From: CAZYEI01 sp964646425
GTDB lineage: Bacteria; Bacillota_I; Bacilli_A; RFN20; JAISJY01
Reading direction: 5' to 3'
DNA: 64,000 nt
Assembly: GCA_964646425.1 (NCBI GenBank)
Contig: CAZYEI010000001.1
Location: 14,418 to 78,417 of the forward strand
Shown here one piece after another: positions 16,924-24,509 of this stretch. Positions within the stretch are counted from its first letter, which is position 1. The number at the start of each line of letters is the position of its first letter. A model generated the notes under the pieces. It was not told the origin of the DNA and did not search any database. It worked only from the letters and a program-made list of their open reading frames with translations. The position numbers and the translations under genes were made by a program.

Positions 16924-18618
16924 TTAGAAATCAGACTCATTAAAGCCATAATAAGTAATCAATGATTGACGAATTAAACCAAATGCTTGCTCATAACGAC
17001 CATTAATTACATCATTATATTCGCTTAAGAACGCTGTATATGTGCTATACCAGTTCGGACTATCAATTGTAACACCTACAACATCTTCAACACCAAAGTT
17101 ATCAATTTCATGTAAAATAGAAACTGTTTCTCCACCATCGTTCATATATTCTCTAGGGAATGCCTTATCTGAAACACCATAAATTTTTCCTTCTCCCCAA
17201 AGTCTAACAACTTCAGCAAATCCAGGGAATTTTTCAGCATCTGCAAATTCCATATGTCCAGGAGTAGATAACCAAATTTCCATTTGTTTATCATAATCAT
17301 CACCCTTTGAAATTAAAGGGAAAGATTGAGGAGTTGCATATGCATAAACATAATTACCATCATCATCTAATGTATCGGAATATTGTTGTTTACTTGCAGC
17401 TTCCCATGCATCTGTACTTGTTAGCCAGAAAGCAGTGAATGTATAGGCAATATCCATCTTCTTTAATTCAGCTTCACTACATGTATTGTTACCATCATCA
17501 GCACAATAGTTATAAATAGAAATTGGATCTAAAACTACACCAACATGATTATCAACAATAACATCACCATTTGAATTTGTTAAAGCTGGACGAGGATAAT
17601 AATCCCAATCATCTGATAATACTTCACTAGCTCCGCCTTCAGTATTTCCATAAACAAACATCCAAGGATGTTGATCAAGAGTTAGTAAACCACCTTTTGA
17701 GAAATAATAATACTCATAATTGCCAAGTCTTGAAGTATAGTCTATAATTCCAGGATCAGTCCAATCTCCAGTAGCATTTTTAAAACTATATTGAGCTTGT
17801 TCAACAAGATTTGGAAGTGCTTGTTTAAAATCATCAGTAGCAAAATTTACATATGTTTCGCCACCTTCAAAATTTTGAAGTTGTGTTTCAATATATGCAC
17901 CTTTTAGCATTGTCATACTAGCATCTAAGCTTCCATAATAAGAATAATCTACTTTATGTGAAACAAAGTCTGTGTAATCATCCCATGTCCAGTCAACATC
18001 TGGAGAAGCAATTTTTTGAGCTGTCGCTAATTCTCTATTTACATAAACTCCCCAAGGAATAGCATATTGAGGAAGCGCACCTTGGAATCCATAAAAATTA
18101 CACATAGAAAGTAATGATGGATTTAATTTCTTATATGCAGCATCATCTTTATATCTTGATAGATCTGCGATAATGCCTTGTTGCATATCATCATAAACAT
18201 TTTTAGATAAGAAAATATCAGGATACGCTCCATTTGCAGCCTTATAATTTTCTAATTCAGCGCTCCAATCTTCCGGATCATCAGCTTTACTTGCTAAATT
18301 AATTTTAATATTTGGATATGTTTTATTAAATTCTTTAGCAATAGCATAAATCATTGCAGTATTAAATCCTGAAATTTCATTTGGTGCCCATTCAGCATGA
18401 CCAATATCTTTATGAGTTTGACCATCGCCAGCCCAAACCATAACAGTAATATCTCCACTTGTATTTTTATCAATTAAATCAGTTACTTGACCATTACCAC
18501 CAGAAGCTGTATTACTTGACTTATTTGGTTTTGAAGTATTACTGCCACCACACGCTGCAACTGACGTTAATAAAACTAATGAAGCAAGTAGAGTACTAAA
18601 TTTATTAAATTTTTTCAT
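16924..18618 (-). CDS. Extracellular solute-binding lipoprotein (family 1, sugar)
   Basis: The 564-residue lipoprotein has a signal peptide ending in V-A-A-C-G-G (Cys about 23), a Ser/Asn/Gly linker and a MalE-like sugar-binding fold. Typical signs are I-T-V-M-V-W near the start, A-K-E-F-N-K-T-Y-P-N-I-K-I, a long aromatic ligand-cleft region and F-T-A-F-W-L-T-S. The start is the ATG at 18618 with GGAGG upstream. It would catch oligosaccharides for one of the two permease pairs. A strong stem-loop lies on each side of the gene, consistent with separate mRNA levels for an abundant binding protein. Confidence 0.9.
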   Translation of the reverse strand: MKKFNKFSTLLASLVLLTSVAACGGSNTSKPNKSSNTASGGNGQVTDLIDKNTSGDITVMVWAGDGQTHKDIGHAEWAPNEISGFNTAMIYAIAKEFNKTYPNIKINLASKADDPEDWSAELENYKAANGAYPDIFLSKNVYDDMQQGIIADLSRYKDDAAYKKLNPSLLSMCNFYGFQGALPQYAIPWGVYVNRELATAQKIASPDVDWTWDDYTDFVSHKVDYSYYGSLDASMTMLKGAYIETQLQNFEGGETYVNFATDDFKQALPNLVEQAQYSFKNATGDWTDPGIIDYTSRLGNYEYYYFSKGGLLTLDQHPWMFVYGNTEGGASEVLSDDWDYYPRPALTNSNGDVIVDNHVGVVLDPISIYNYCADDGNNTCSEAELKKMDIAYTFTAFWLTSTDAWEAASKQQYSDTLDDDGNYVYAYATPQSFPLISKGDDYDKQMEIWLSTPGHMEFADAEKFPGFAEVVRLWGEGKIYGVSDKAFPREYMNDGGETVSILHEIDNFGVEDVVGVTIDSPNWYSTYTAFLSEYNDVINGRYEQAFGLIRQSLITYYGFNESDF

Positions 18619-18651
18619 TATTTTGCCTCCTATTTTACTAATTATCAATTC

Positions 18652-18681
18652 AAAGGTAACAACACTAAAGTTGTTACCTTT
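18652..18681. other. Intercistronic 12-bp perfect stem-loop
   Basis: AAAGGTAACAAC pairs with GTTGTTACCTTT around a six-base loop, between the CBM lipoprotein gene and the solute-binding gene. The 3' side on the minus strand is only CTTTGAATTG, a weak terminator. It may protect the upstream mRNA or partly attenuate transcription. Confidence 0.6.
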
Positions 18682-18691
18682 ATTTTTATTA

Positions 18692-20362
18692 TTAATTTTG
18701 AACTAATTTAACATCCTTAATATAGAAAGTAATATCATCTGCTAATAAACCAAGTTCAATTGTTACCTTATTAACGCTATCGATTTCAGCAGCATTAATA
18801 TTCAATGTAATAGTTTGGAAATCATTAGATGCAGATATTTCTGTTTCAGCATATGAAGTATAAGGATTTTGATTTTGAATAAAGGCAACCTTCATAGCGA
18901 TACTTGTTTTAATTTTGAATGTTAATGTATAAGAAAGTCCACCAATACATGGTAAATTATTCATATTTATTTGGTTAACATATGATTGTTCCCCTTTTCC
19001 TAAAGTATGAATTTTTACAGAGCCGTCTGTTTCATCGCTAAATGATTGTGTAATCCATGTTTCACACCATGAATCTTCTTTAAATTTAGCAGCATTATAT
19101 GTTGGTAATAAGTTTGAACCAGCAGCAACAACAGTAATTGTACGTGAATCAGTAGTCTTATTTCCAGCAGCATCTTTTACTTCATAATTAACAGTATATG
19201 TTCCTGCTTTTGAAACATCTAATGTTGTAATTTCATTTCCATTATATGTTGCCTTAATATTAGCAGTTACATCACCATCAATATTATCACTAGCTGTTAT
19301 TCCATGTAAAACGTTAAACTTTGTTGAAGATTCAGAAATTTTAATATTATTCATTCCACTAAATGAAGGTGCAGTTTCATCGACAACAGTGCCATCAAAA
19401 ACGCCAACATAAACATCTGTAAACCATAAAGTTGTCATTACATCTGCAGTTGGAGCAACTTTACCCATACTAAACAAGATTGAGCAACCATCTAATGTTG
19501 CATGAGTTGCAGTAAATGTATATTCAAATTCTTGCCAAGTAGAAGTAACTTCTGCAGTATAGATTTGTTGATCAGAAGTAAATCCTTCATACCAAGGAGA
19601 TGCAGGCATTAATTGACCAATAGAAACTTCGACGTATTTTGTAGTTAATGCTTTTGCTTTAAATGATACTTTATAATTTTGGCCACCAGTCATAGTAAAG
19701 CGCATATCTTCGCCACTGCCATTAGTTGCGTATGTTGCTGAGTTTAACCTTGGAGAAGATGCATTTGTCCAGTTTAATCCAGTCATAACAACTTTAGCAG
19801 CATTTTTGTTTTCTCCCATTACATCAGTTTTTTCAACTGAGAATTCGCCAGTACCACCTTCATGAGTAGCTAATTCCCAATCTTTTGTTCCTAGTTCAAA
19901 ATTTGCATTTGAAACTAGATTTCCAGCAGTAACAGTAGCTTCTATGATTTCAACATTTCTAGTAGCAGTTTCAGTTATTTCAACTCCACCAGTTTTAAAA
20001 GTTACTGAATAATCAATTTTACAAGTACGAATTTCACTTGTATCAAGTAATTTTCCATTCAATGTACAATTAGATGTAGCGGTAGTTCTTGTCTTTAATT
20101 CAATACCAGTAGAAGTTAAAACACTAACTCCATCAAATACATTATAAGAGCTATGTTGTACAGCTTCACTTTCAACGCCAGAGAAATCATAAGCAATTGT
20201 TACTCCAGGGTTAACATTAGTAGATTGTGAAGTACTTGGTGTGATAGACGGTGTTGATGTGCTTGATGAATTTGAAGTGGGTTTTGATGTATTATTTCCA
20301 CCACAAGCAGCAAGAGCACATAACATCAATGTGGCAAGACTTGCCGTAAATATTTTTTTCAT
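18692..20362 (-). CDS. Carbohydrate-binding lipoprotein (CBM4/9-like and DUF5011-like domains)
   Basis: The 556-residue lipoprotein has a lipobox (L-A-A-C-G-G, Cys 20) and a long Ser/Thr/Pro linker. A beta domain of unclear type is followed by a CBM4/9-like module at about 145-330 (N-L-V-S-N-A-N-F-E-L-G then W-Q-E-F-E-Y-T-F). A DUF5011/cadherin-like domain is at about 335-410 (A-S-D-N-I-D-G-D-V-T), and a second CBM4-like module at about 415-556. CBM4 members are known to bind beta-1,3-glucan, and no catalytic domain is seen. It is probably a surface glycan-binding protein that holds polysaccharide for the GH16 enzyme. It is the first gene of the operon, with a GGGAGG site upstream. Confidence 0.85.
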   Translation of the reverse strand: MKKIFTASLATLMLCALAACGGNNTSKPTSNSSSTSTPSITPSTSQSTNVNPGVTIAYDFSGVESEAVQHSSYNVFDGVSVLTSTGIELKTRTTATSNCTLNGKLLDTSEIRTCKIDYSVTFKTGGVEITETATRNVEIIEATVTAGNLVSNANFELGTKDWELATHEGGTGEFSVEKTDVMGENKNAAKVVMTGLNWTNASSPRLNSATYATNGSGEDMRFTMTGGQNYKVSFKAKALTTKYVEVSIGQLMPASPWYEGFTSDQQIYTAEVTSTWQEFEYTFTATHATLDGCSILFSMGKVAPTADVMTTLWFTDVYVGVFDGTVVDETAPSFSGMNNIKISESSTKFNVLHGITASDNIDGDVTANIKATYNGNEITTLDVSKAGTYTVNYEVKDAAGNKTTDSRTITVVAAGSNLLPTYNAAKFKEDSWCETWITQSFSDETDGSVKIHTLGKGEQSYVNQINMNNLPCIGGLSYTLTFKIKTSIAMKVAFIQNQNPYTSYAETEISASNDFQTITLNINAAEIDSVNKVTIELGLLADDITFYIKDVKLVQN

Positions 20363-20386
20363 TTTATTATTTTCCTCCCTTTGTAA

Positions 20387-20398
20387 GAAATCGATTTC
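20387..20398. promoter_or_regulatory. Perfect LacI-type palindrome GAAATCGATTTC in the operon leader
   Basis: A 12-base perfect palindrome sits in the 5' leader of the glucan operon, between the promoter and the first start codon. It shares the GAAATCGnTTTC core with two sites at the left lipoprotein gene, which suggests a common LacI-family regulator acting here as a roadblock. The regulator is not in the window. Confidence 0.5.
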
Positions 20399-20470
20399 GA
20401 TATAATTGAATAAAAAAATACGCTACTTAATATTTTTTTATCTATTATTCAAAATATTTTTTACATTAAT

Positions 20471-20499
20471 ATTATATTAAATATTGTAAGCGGTGTCAA
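20471..20499 (-). promoter_or_regulatory. Main promoter of the glucan operon
   Basis: On the minus strand TTGACA (20499-20494), a 17-base spacer and TATAAT (20476-20471) are both consensus. The leader to the first ATG at 20362 would be about 100 bases. The surrounding 20363-20668 stretch has no gene and holds this promoter, two operators and the divergent PAP2 promoter. Confidence 0.8.
20484..20499. promoter_or_regulatory. cre site (CcpA) overlapping the -35 of the glucan promoter
   Basis: TTGTAAGCGGTGTCAA matches the cre consensus WTGNAARCGNWWNCAW at 15 of 16 positions. It includes the whole -35 hexamer and part of the spacer, the usual position for catabolite repression. CcpA itself is not in the window. 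Confidence 0.65.
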
Positions 20500-20623
20500 C
20501 TAAATTAAAATCAAAATAATAAATACTTTTTTATATTATAAAAAGTAATATTCTTTTAATTATTTTTTTAATAAAAAAATATCACGAAAAATTACATTTT
20601 TTTATAATTTAAATCGTAAAATA

Positions 20624-20652
20624 TTGAGTTTTAGATTACATCATTATATAAT
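20624..20652 (+). promoter_or_regulatory. Promoter of the PAP2-type gene
   Basis: TTGAGT (20624-20629), a 17-base spacer and TATAAT (20647-20652) precede a TTAGGTGA ribosome site. The leader would be about 10 bases. Confidence 0.65.
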
Positions 20653-20668
20653 AAATTAGGTGATTTTT

Positions 20669-21382
20669 ATGAAAAATTTTATTAAAAAATATTTTCCAGT
20701 TGAAGCATTAATTCCTCTTGCATTTATTTTAATTGTACAATGTATTTGCTACTATACTCCAAAATTATTCGTTGAAATGGGATGGTATATCAAAATTTTT
20801 GATTTTACAACACAATTTGATATTGATACACCATGGATTCCTGAATTCATTGTTATTTATGTCGGTTGTTTCTTATTCTGGTTTTTTGGTATTTTTGTAG
20901 CCTACCGTGTAAAAAACAAAAAAATACCTTATGATGCTGTATTATCACTAATTATTTGTCATTTTGTTTGTTTAATTATCTATCTATTAATGCCTACAAC
21001 TACCAACATTAGACCTGATATGACAAATTACACCGGAAATAATGTTTTTAAATTATTATGTAAATTAATTTATTCAACCGATTCACCTTATAATTTATTT
21101 CCAAGCATGCATGTTACAGTTACTTGGTTTTGCTATATTGCGATTAGAGGACAAAAAGATATATCCTTAAAATATCGTATTTTTTCCTTGCTATTCAGTT
21201 TTGCAATTTTTGCATCAATTCTTTTCACAAAGCAACATTATGTTTTAGACATTCTACCAAGTATTATTTTATGTGAAATTATTTATTTCATTGTTAAAAA
21301 AACAAATATTTCTGTTAAATTCAAAAATATTTGTTTTAAAATAAATAACTTAATTGGTTTTGAAAAATTTATTACAAAATAA
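20669..21382 (+). CDS. PAP2-superfamily membrane phosphatase/transferase (PAP2_3-like)
   Basis: The 237-residue membrane protein has about six hydrophobic segments. The phosphatase signature is P-S-M-H (Ser146, His148) and Q-H-Y-V-L-D (His190, Asp194), the arrangement of the Aur1/Ipt1-like PAP2_3 branch. The classical S-R before the second His is replaced by T-K-Q. It could dephosphorylate or transfer a lipid phosphate at the membrane; the exact substrate is unknown. The start is the ATG at 20669, with a TTAGGTGA site 8 bases upstream; a GTG at 20660 lies inside that site and is rejected. It is a single-gene unit with its own promoter and terminator. Confidence 0.85.
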   Translation: MKNFIKKYFPVEALIPLAFILIVQCICYYTPKLFVEMGWYIKIFDFTTQFDIDTPWIPEFIVIYVGCFLFWFFGIFVAYRVKNKKIPYDAVLSLIICHFVCLIIYLLMPTTTNIRPDMTNYTGNNVFKLLCKLIYSTDSPYNLFPSMHVTVTWFCYIAIRGQKDISLKYRIFSLLFSFAIFASILFTKQHYVLDILPSIILCEIIYFIVKKTNISVKFKNICFKINNLIGFEKFITK

Positions 21383-21405
21383 TTTTTATGTTATATATAA
21401 TTATT

Positions 21406-21431
21406 GCAGTCTTTCATAAGACTGCTTTTTT
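21406..21431 (+). terminator. Terminator of the PAP2-type gene
   Basis: GCAGTCTT pairs with AAGACTGC around TCAT, followed by a run of seven T. It lies 24 bases after the stop. Confidence 0.85.
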
Positions 21432-21442
21432 ATTTTTTAATA

Positions 21443-21474
21443 AAAAAAGCCAAGAAGATTATTATTTCTCTTGG
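21443..21474 (-). terminator. Terminator downstream of asnS transcription unit
   Basis: CCAAGA pairs with TCTTGG, followed on the minus strand by CTTTTTTTA. A second, longer-looped GC-rich pair (ACCCCT with AGGGGT, about 21505-21556) lies just before it on the minus strand and also ends in a T run, so two terminators may act in tandem. Confidence 0.6.
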
Positions 21475-21572
21475 TTTTATCATACGAAAATCTCATAATA
21501 AAAACCCCTAAATTTTTCTAACTAAATTTAATTTGTTATCCAAACTTCAAGGGGTAATACTTAATTATATTT

Positions 21573-21701
21573 TTAAAATAATAATTTTATAATAACATAA
21601 ACCAAATAAACACCAATCAATAAATTAATAAATAATAATAAATAATTTTGTCTTTTTAACGCAAGTTTTCTTCTTACATTATCTTCTTCTTTTTTTGCCA
21701 T
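21573..21701 (-). CDS. Small one-helix membrane protein, 42 residues
   Basis: The frame begins with ATG two bases after the asnS stop. It encodes a Lys/Glu/Arg-rich start (M-A-K-K-E-E-D), then a single hydrophobic helix (about residues 21-41) ending in L-L-F. No clear ribosome site is visible, so translation would depend on coupling to asnS. A similar layout (charged head plus one helix) is common in real small membrane proteins, but the family is unknown to me. Confidence 0.45.
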   Translation of the reverse strand: MAKKEEDNVRRKLALKRQNYLLLFINLLIGVYLVYVIIKLLF

Positions 21702-21703
21702 TA

Positions 21704-23101
21704 TTAATACATTAAATTTTTAGGTGTTCTTGGGAATGGTAAGACATCACGAATGTTTTGCATGCCTGTAATATACATTAAAAATCTTTCAAAGCCAAGT
21801 CCAAATCCTGCATGCTTGCAACCACCATATTTTCTTAATTGAAGATACCAATCATATCCATCAAGTTTCATTCCTAATTCTTCCATACGTTTAACTAATA
21901 AGTCATATCTTTCTTCTCTTTGAGAACCACCTATTAATTCTCCAACTGTAGGAACTAATAAATCACAAGCAGCAACTGTTTTTCCATCGGCATTTTGGCG
22001 CATGTAGAAAGCTTTAATATCTTTTGGATAATCAATTAAAAACATAGGTCCTTTAGCTATTTGTTCACATAAATATCTCTCGTGTTCAGATTGCAAATCC
22101 ATTCCCCAATAAATATTTTTATTTTCAAATTGATGTCCTTCTTCAACAGCTTTTTGTAATAATTCAATTCCACGAGTGTATGTCATTTTAACAAAATCAC
22201 TATTTACAACATGATCCAATCTTTCTAATAATGTTTTATCAATCATTGAGTTAAAGAAATTCATTTCTTCTTCACAGTTTTCTCTTACATAATTTATGCA
22301 AAACTTAACCATATCTTCTGCCAAATCCATATCATCTTCTAAATCAGCAAAAGCAATTTCAGGTTCAATCATCCAAAATTCAGCAGCATGTCTTAGGGTA
22401 TTAGAATTTTCAGCTCTAAATGTTGGGCCAAAAGTATATACATCACGATAAGCAAGAGCAAATGCTTCAGCCTCAAGTTGACCAGAAACCGTTAAACTAG
22501 CATGTTTACCGAAAAAGTCTTCTTCATAATTTCCATCATTTCTTGTTGTTACTGTAAACGCTTCTCCTGCACCCTCAGCATCATTTCCTGTAATTATTGG
22601 AGCATGAACATAAATGAAACCTTGTGATTGAAAGAACTCATGAATTGCCATAGATAAAACACTTCTTACTCTAAACACAGCACTAAAAGTATTTGTACGA
22701 GGTCTTAAATGAGCAATATCTCTTAAAAATTCAAAACTATGGCGTTTCTTTTGTAAAGGATAATCATTATCACAAGTACCTTCAACTTCTAATTCAGTAA
22801 CTTGAATCTCAAAAGGTTGTCTATTTTCTGGAGTATATACATATTTTCCAACAACTCTAATAGCAAAACCTGTATTACATTTTCCAGCTTCTAAAAAATT
22901 ACTTAATGTTGAGTTATAAACTAACTGAGCATTTTTAAAATAAGTTCCATCATTTAATTCAATAAAACCTAACGAACCATTATTACGATTAGTACGCACC
23001 CAACCTTCAATTTCAACATATTCAAGTGCGTCAATTTCCATTTGAGAACCATTTTTTGATATTTCATATAATTCTCTAATAGTCATAAATTCTAATCCCA
23101 T
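21704..23101 (-). CDS. asnS: Asparagine--tRNA ligase
   Basis: The 465-residue class IIb synthetase charges tRNA-Asn with asparagine. The N-terminal OB fold (about residues 28-115) binds the anticodon and includes V-E-I-E-G-W-V-R-T-N-R. The catalytic core has motif 2 with F-R-A-E-N-S-N-T-x-R-H and motif 3 with G-F-G-L-G-F-E-R-F. The A-E-N-S-N-T-R-H-A-E-F-W-M-I-E-P block separates it from AspRS. The length is normal for AsnRS. The ATG at 23101 is preceded by AAGGGGG. The long leader carries a T-box, so the gene is switched on when uncharged tRNA-Asn builds up. Confidence 0.97.
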   Translation of the reverse strand: MGLEFMTIRELYEISKNGSQMEIDALEYVEIEGWVRTNRNNGSLGFIELNDGTYFKNAQLVYNSTLSNFLEAGKCNTGFAIRVVGKYVYTPENRQPFEIQVTELEVEGTCDNDYPLQKKRHSFEFLRDIAHLRPRTNTFSAVFRVRSVLSMAIHEFFQSQGFIYVHAPIITGNDAEGAGEAFTVTTRNDGNYEEDFFGKHASLTVSGQLEAEAFALAYRDVYTFGPTFRAENSNTLRHAAEFWMIEPEIAFADLEDDMDLAEDMVKFCINYVRENCEEEMNFFNSMIDKTLLERLDHVVNSDFVKMTYTRGIELLQKAVEEGHQFENKNIYWGMDLQSEHERYLCEQIAKGPMFLIDYPKDIKAFYMRQNADGKTVAACDLLVPTVGELIGGSQREERYDLLVKRMEELGMKLDGYDWYLQLRKYGGCKHAGFGLGFERFLMYITGMQNIRDVLPFPRTPKNLMY

Positions 23102-23114
23102 AAAATTTCCCCCT

Positions 23115-23326
23115 TAATTATAAAAAAAGCATAATTTTAGAACGAAAAAACATCGTGCCATCTAGAATTCGCTTTCTTATAGTATCTTTAACGCAGATAT
23201 ACGATTAAGCTCAAAAAGTGTTTGCAAATAAAATAATCATGTTTCTTTTTCACCATAAACAAGAACTCTCTAGGCACTTTCTAATTACTGCTTGCTTTTT
23301 TCATCGCTTAGAATAAATATCTAACT
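23115..23326 (-). promoter_or_regulatory. T-box riboswitch leader of asnS
   Basis: The roughly 210-base leader has the T-box landmarks in the right order on the minus strand. These are AGAGAG (23271-23266), GGTGAAA (23254-23248), and a T-box core ATGGCACGATG (around 23161-23151). TGGC pairs with the GCCA end expected for tRNA-Asn (discriminator G). A terminator stem can form between about 23174-23160 and 23142-23128, sequestering the T-box, followed by seven T. The specifier should be AAC; two AAC triplets are possible and I could not decide between them. Confidence 0.75.
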
Positions 23327-23332
23327 GGCTTT

Positions 23333-23361
23333 ATTATAGTAATTTAATTTATTTTTTTCAA
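23333..23361 (-). promoter_or_regulatory. Promoter of the asnS T-box transcript
   Basis: On the minus strand TTGAAA (23361-23356), a 17-base spacer and TATAAT (23338-23333) precede the T-box leader. Confidence 0.75.
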
Positions 23362-23392
23362 GTCTAAACATACATTTATTAGTCTTTTTTAA

Positions 23393-23421
23393 TTGAATTT
23401 CTTTTAAAACAAGTGTAATAT
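23393..23421 (+). promoter_or_regulatory. Promoter of coaD
   Basis: TTGAAT (23393-23398), a 17-base spacer and TAATAT (23416-23421) give a start about 18 bases before the coaD ATG. It is divergent from the asnS promoter. Confidence 0.65.
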
Positions 23422-23444
23422 TATGATGAATTGAGGTAGATAAG

Positions 23445-23927
23445 ATGAAAAGACAAGCAATATATCCTGGTAGTTTTGATCCAATTACACTTGGACACGT
23501 TGATATTATCGAAAGAGCAGCGCAATTATTTGACCATATCTATGTGGTAATAAGTTTAAATTCCAATAAAACATCACCCTTCTTTTCATTAGAAGAAAGA
23601 ATTAATCTTGCTAAATTAAGTTTAGCACATATTCCAAACGTTACCGTAGATTGTCATAAAGGCTTTGTTTATCAATATGCACTTGAACATGATTGTTGTG
23701 CTATTATTAGAGGACTTAGAACTCTAACTGATTATCAAAGTGAAAATCAACTTTTTGATTTCAATTATCGCTTATCAAATAAAAAAATAGATACTGTCGC
23801 TTTATTCGCCGATTCAAAACATGTTTTCTTATCGAGTTCAAGTGTTAAAGAAATATTAACATTTGGTGGAGATATTTCGCCATATGTGCCAAAAGTCATT
23901 TTACCATACATACATGAAAAAAAATAA
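23445..23927 (+). CDS. coaD: Phosphopantetheine adenylyltransferase
   Basis: The 160-residue cytosolic enzyme joins 4'-phosphopantetheine and ATP to dephospho-CoA, the fourth step of CoA synthesis. The nucleotidyltransferase motif G-S-F-D-P-I-T-L-G-H is at residues 9-18. I-I-R-G-L-R-T, D-Y-Q-S-E and the C-terminal F-L-S-S-S-S-V-K-E-I block are all present. The length is typical. A GAGGTAGATAAG site precedes the ATG. It is a single-gene unit. Confidence 0.97.
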   Translation: MKRQAIYPGSFDPITLGHVDIIERAAQLFDHIYVVISLNSNKTSPFFSLEERINLAKLSLAHIPNVTVDCHKGFVYQYALEHDCCAIIRGLRTLTDYQSENQLFDFNYRLSNKKIDTVALFADSKHVFLSSSSVKEILTFGGDISPYVPKVILPYIHEKK

Positions 23928-23947
23928 ACTTAATTATCTTGTGCTTA

Positions 23948-23983
23948 AAAAGGAATGAAATCCGATTTTCATTCCTTTTTTAC
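23948..23983. terminator. Bidirectional terminator between coaD and the convergent unknown gene
   Basis: AAAAGGAATGAAA pairs with TTTTCATTCCTTTT, with a T run on the plus strand and a shorter one on the minus strand. It serves coaD and possibly the gene at 24026-24463. Confidence 0.8.
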
Positions 23984-24025
23984 TAATTAAATTTCATTAT
24001 TTCAAAGAGCAAATACAATAAAATT

Positions 24026-24463
24026 TTATTTTGAATCTAAAAAATCCATATTTGTTTGATATAAACTCATTCTTTCAATCGGAGTTAAATGCAGAAAACT
24101 AGTTATTAAAACACTAGCTTCCTTATCAATCGAATTTAAGATTTCCCTTATTCGTAATATATCATCTTGATAATGACTATAAATATATGAACTTAAACGA
24201 TAAATATCTTTATTAGTTAAATATTCTTCAAATATTTCTTTTTTTTCTTCTAAATTTTCTAATGCTTCTTCATCAAATTGTGCCAATAATACTGCAGCTC
24301 TATTTTTTTCTTCTATATATGCATTTAATAACCGATAAATACTATTTCTTGTTTCACTAACCTTATCATCTAATTTATTCAATAATACTTTTAAAAAAGT
24401 AATATCCTCATTTAAACTGATATTAAGATTTTTTAAAAACAATATTTTTGCTTCGTCATTCAT
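24026..24463 (-). CDS. Unknown alpha-helical protein, 145 residues
   Basis: I do not recognise this protein. It is acidic and almost wholly helical by composition (many Leu, Glu, Lys, Ile), with a stretch of strong coiled-coil character around residues 65-85 (E-E-A-L-E-N-L-E-E-K-K-E). No signal peptide or membrane segment is seen. The start is the ATG at 24463, preceded by GAAAGAAG; a TTG nine bases upstream is the alternative. It lies 46 bases downstream of the M15 peptidase gene on the same strand and may be co-transcribed with it. Confidence 0.65.
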   Translation of the reverse strand: MNDEAKILFLKNLNISLNEDITFLKVLLNKLDDKVSETRNSIYRLLNAYIEEKNRAAVLLAQFDEEALENLEEKKEIFEEYLTNKDIYRLSSYIYSHYQDDILRIREILNSIDKEASVLITSFLHLTPIERMSLYQTNMDFLDSK

Positions 24464-24509
24464 AAAATTCAACTTCTTTCAATAAATATTATGAACGCAT
24501 AAATTAAAT

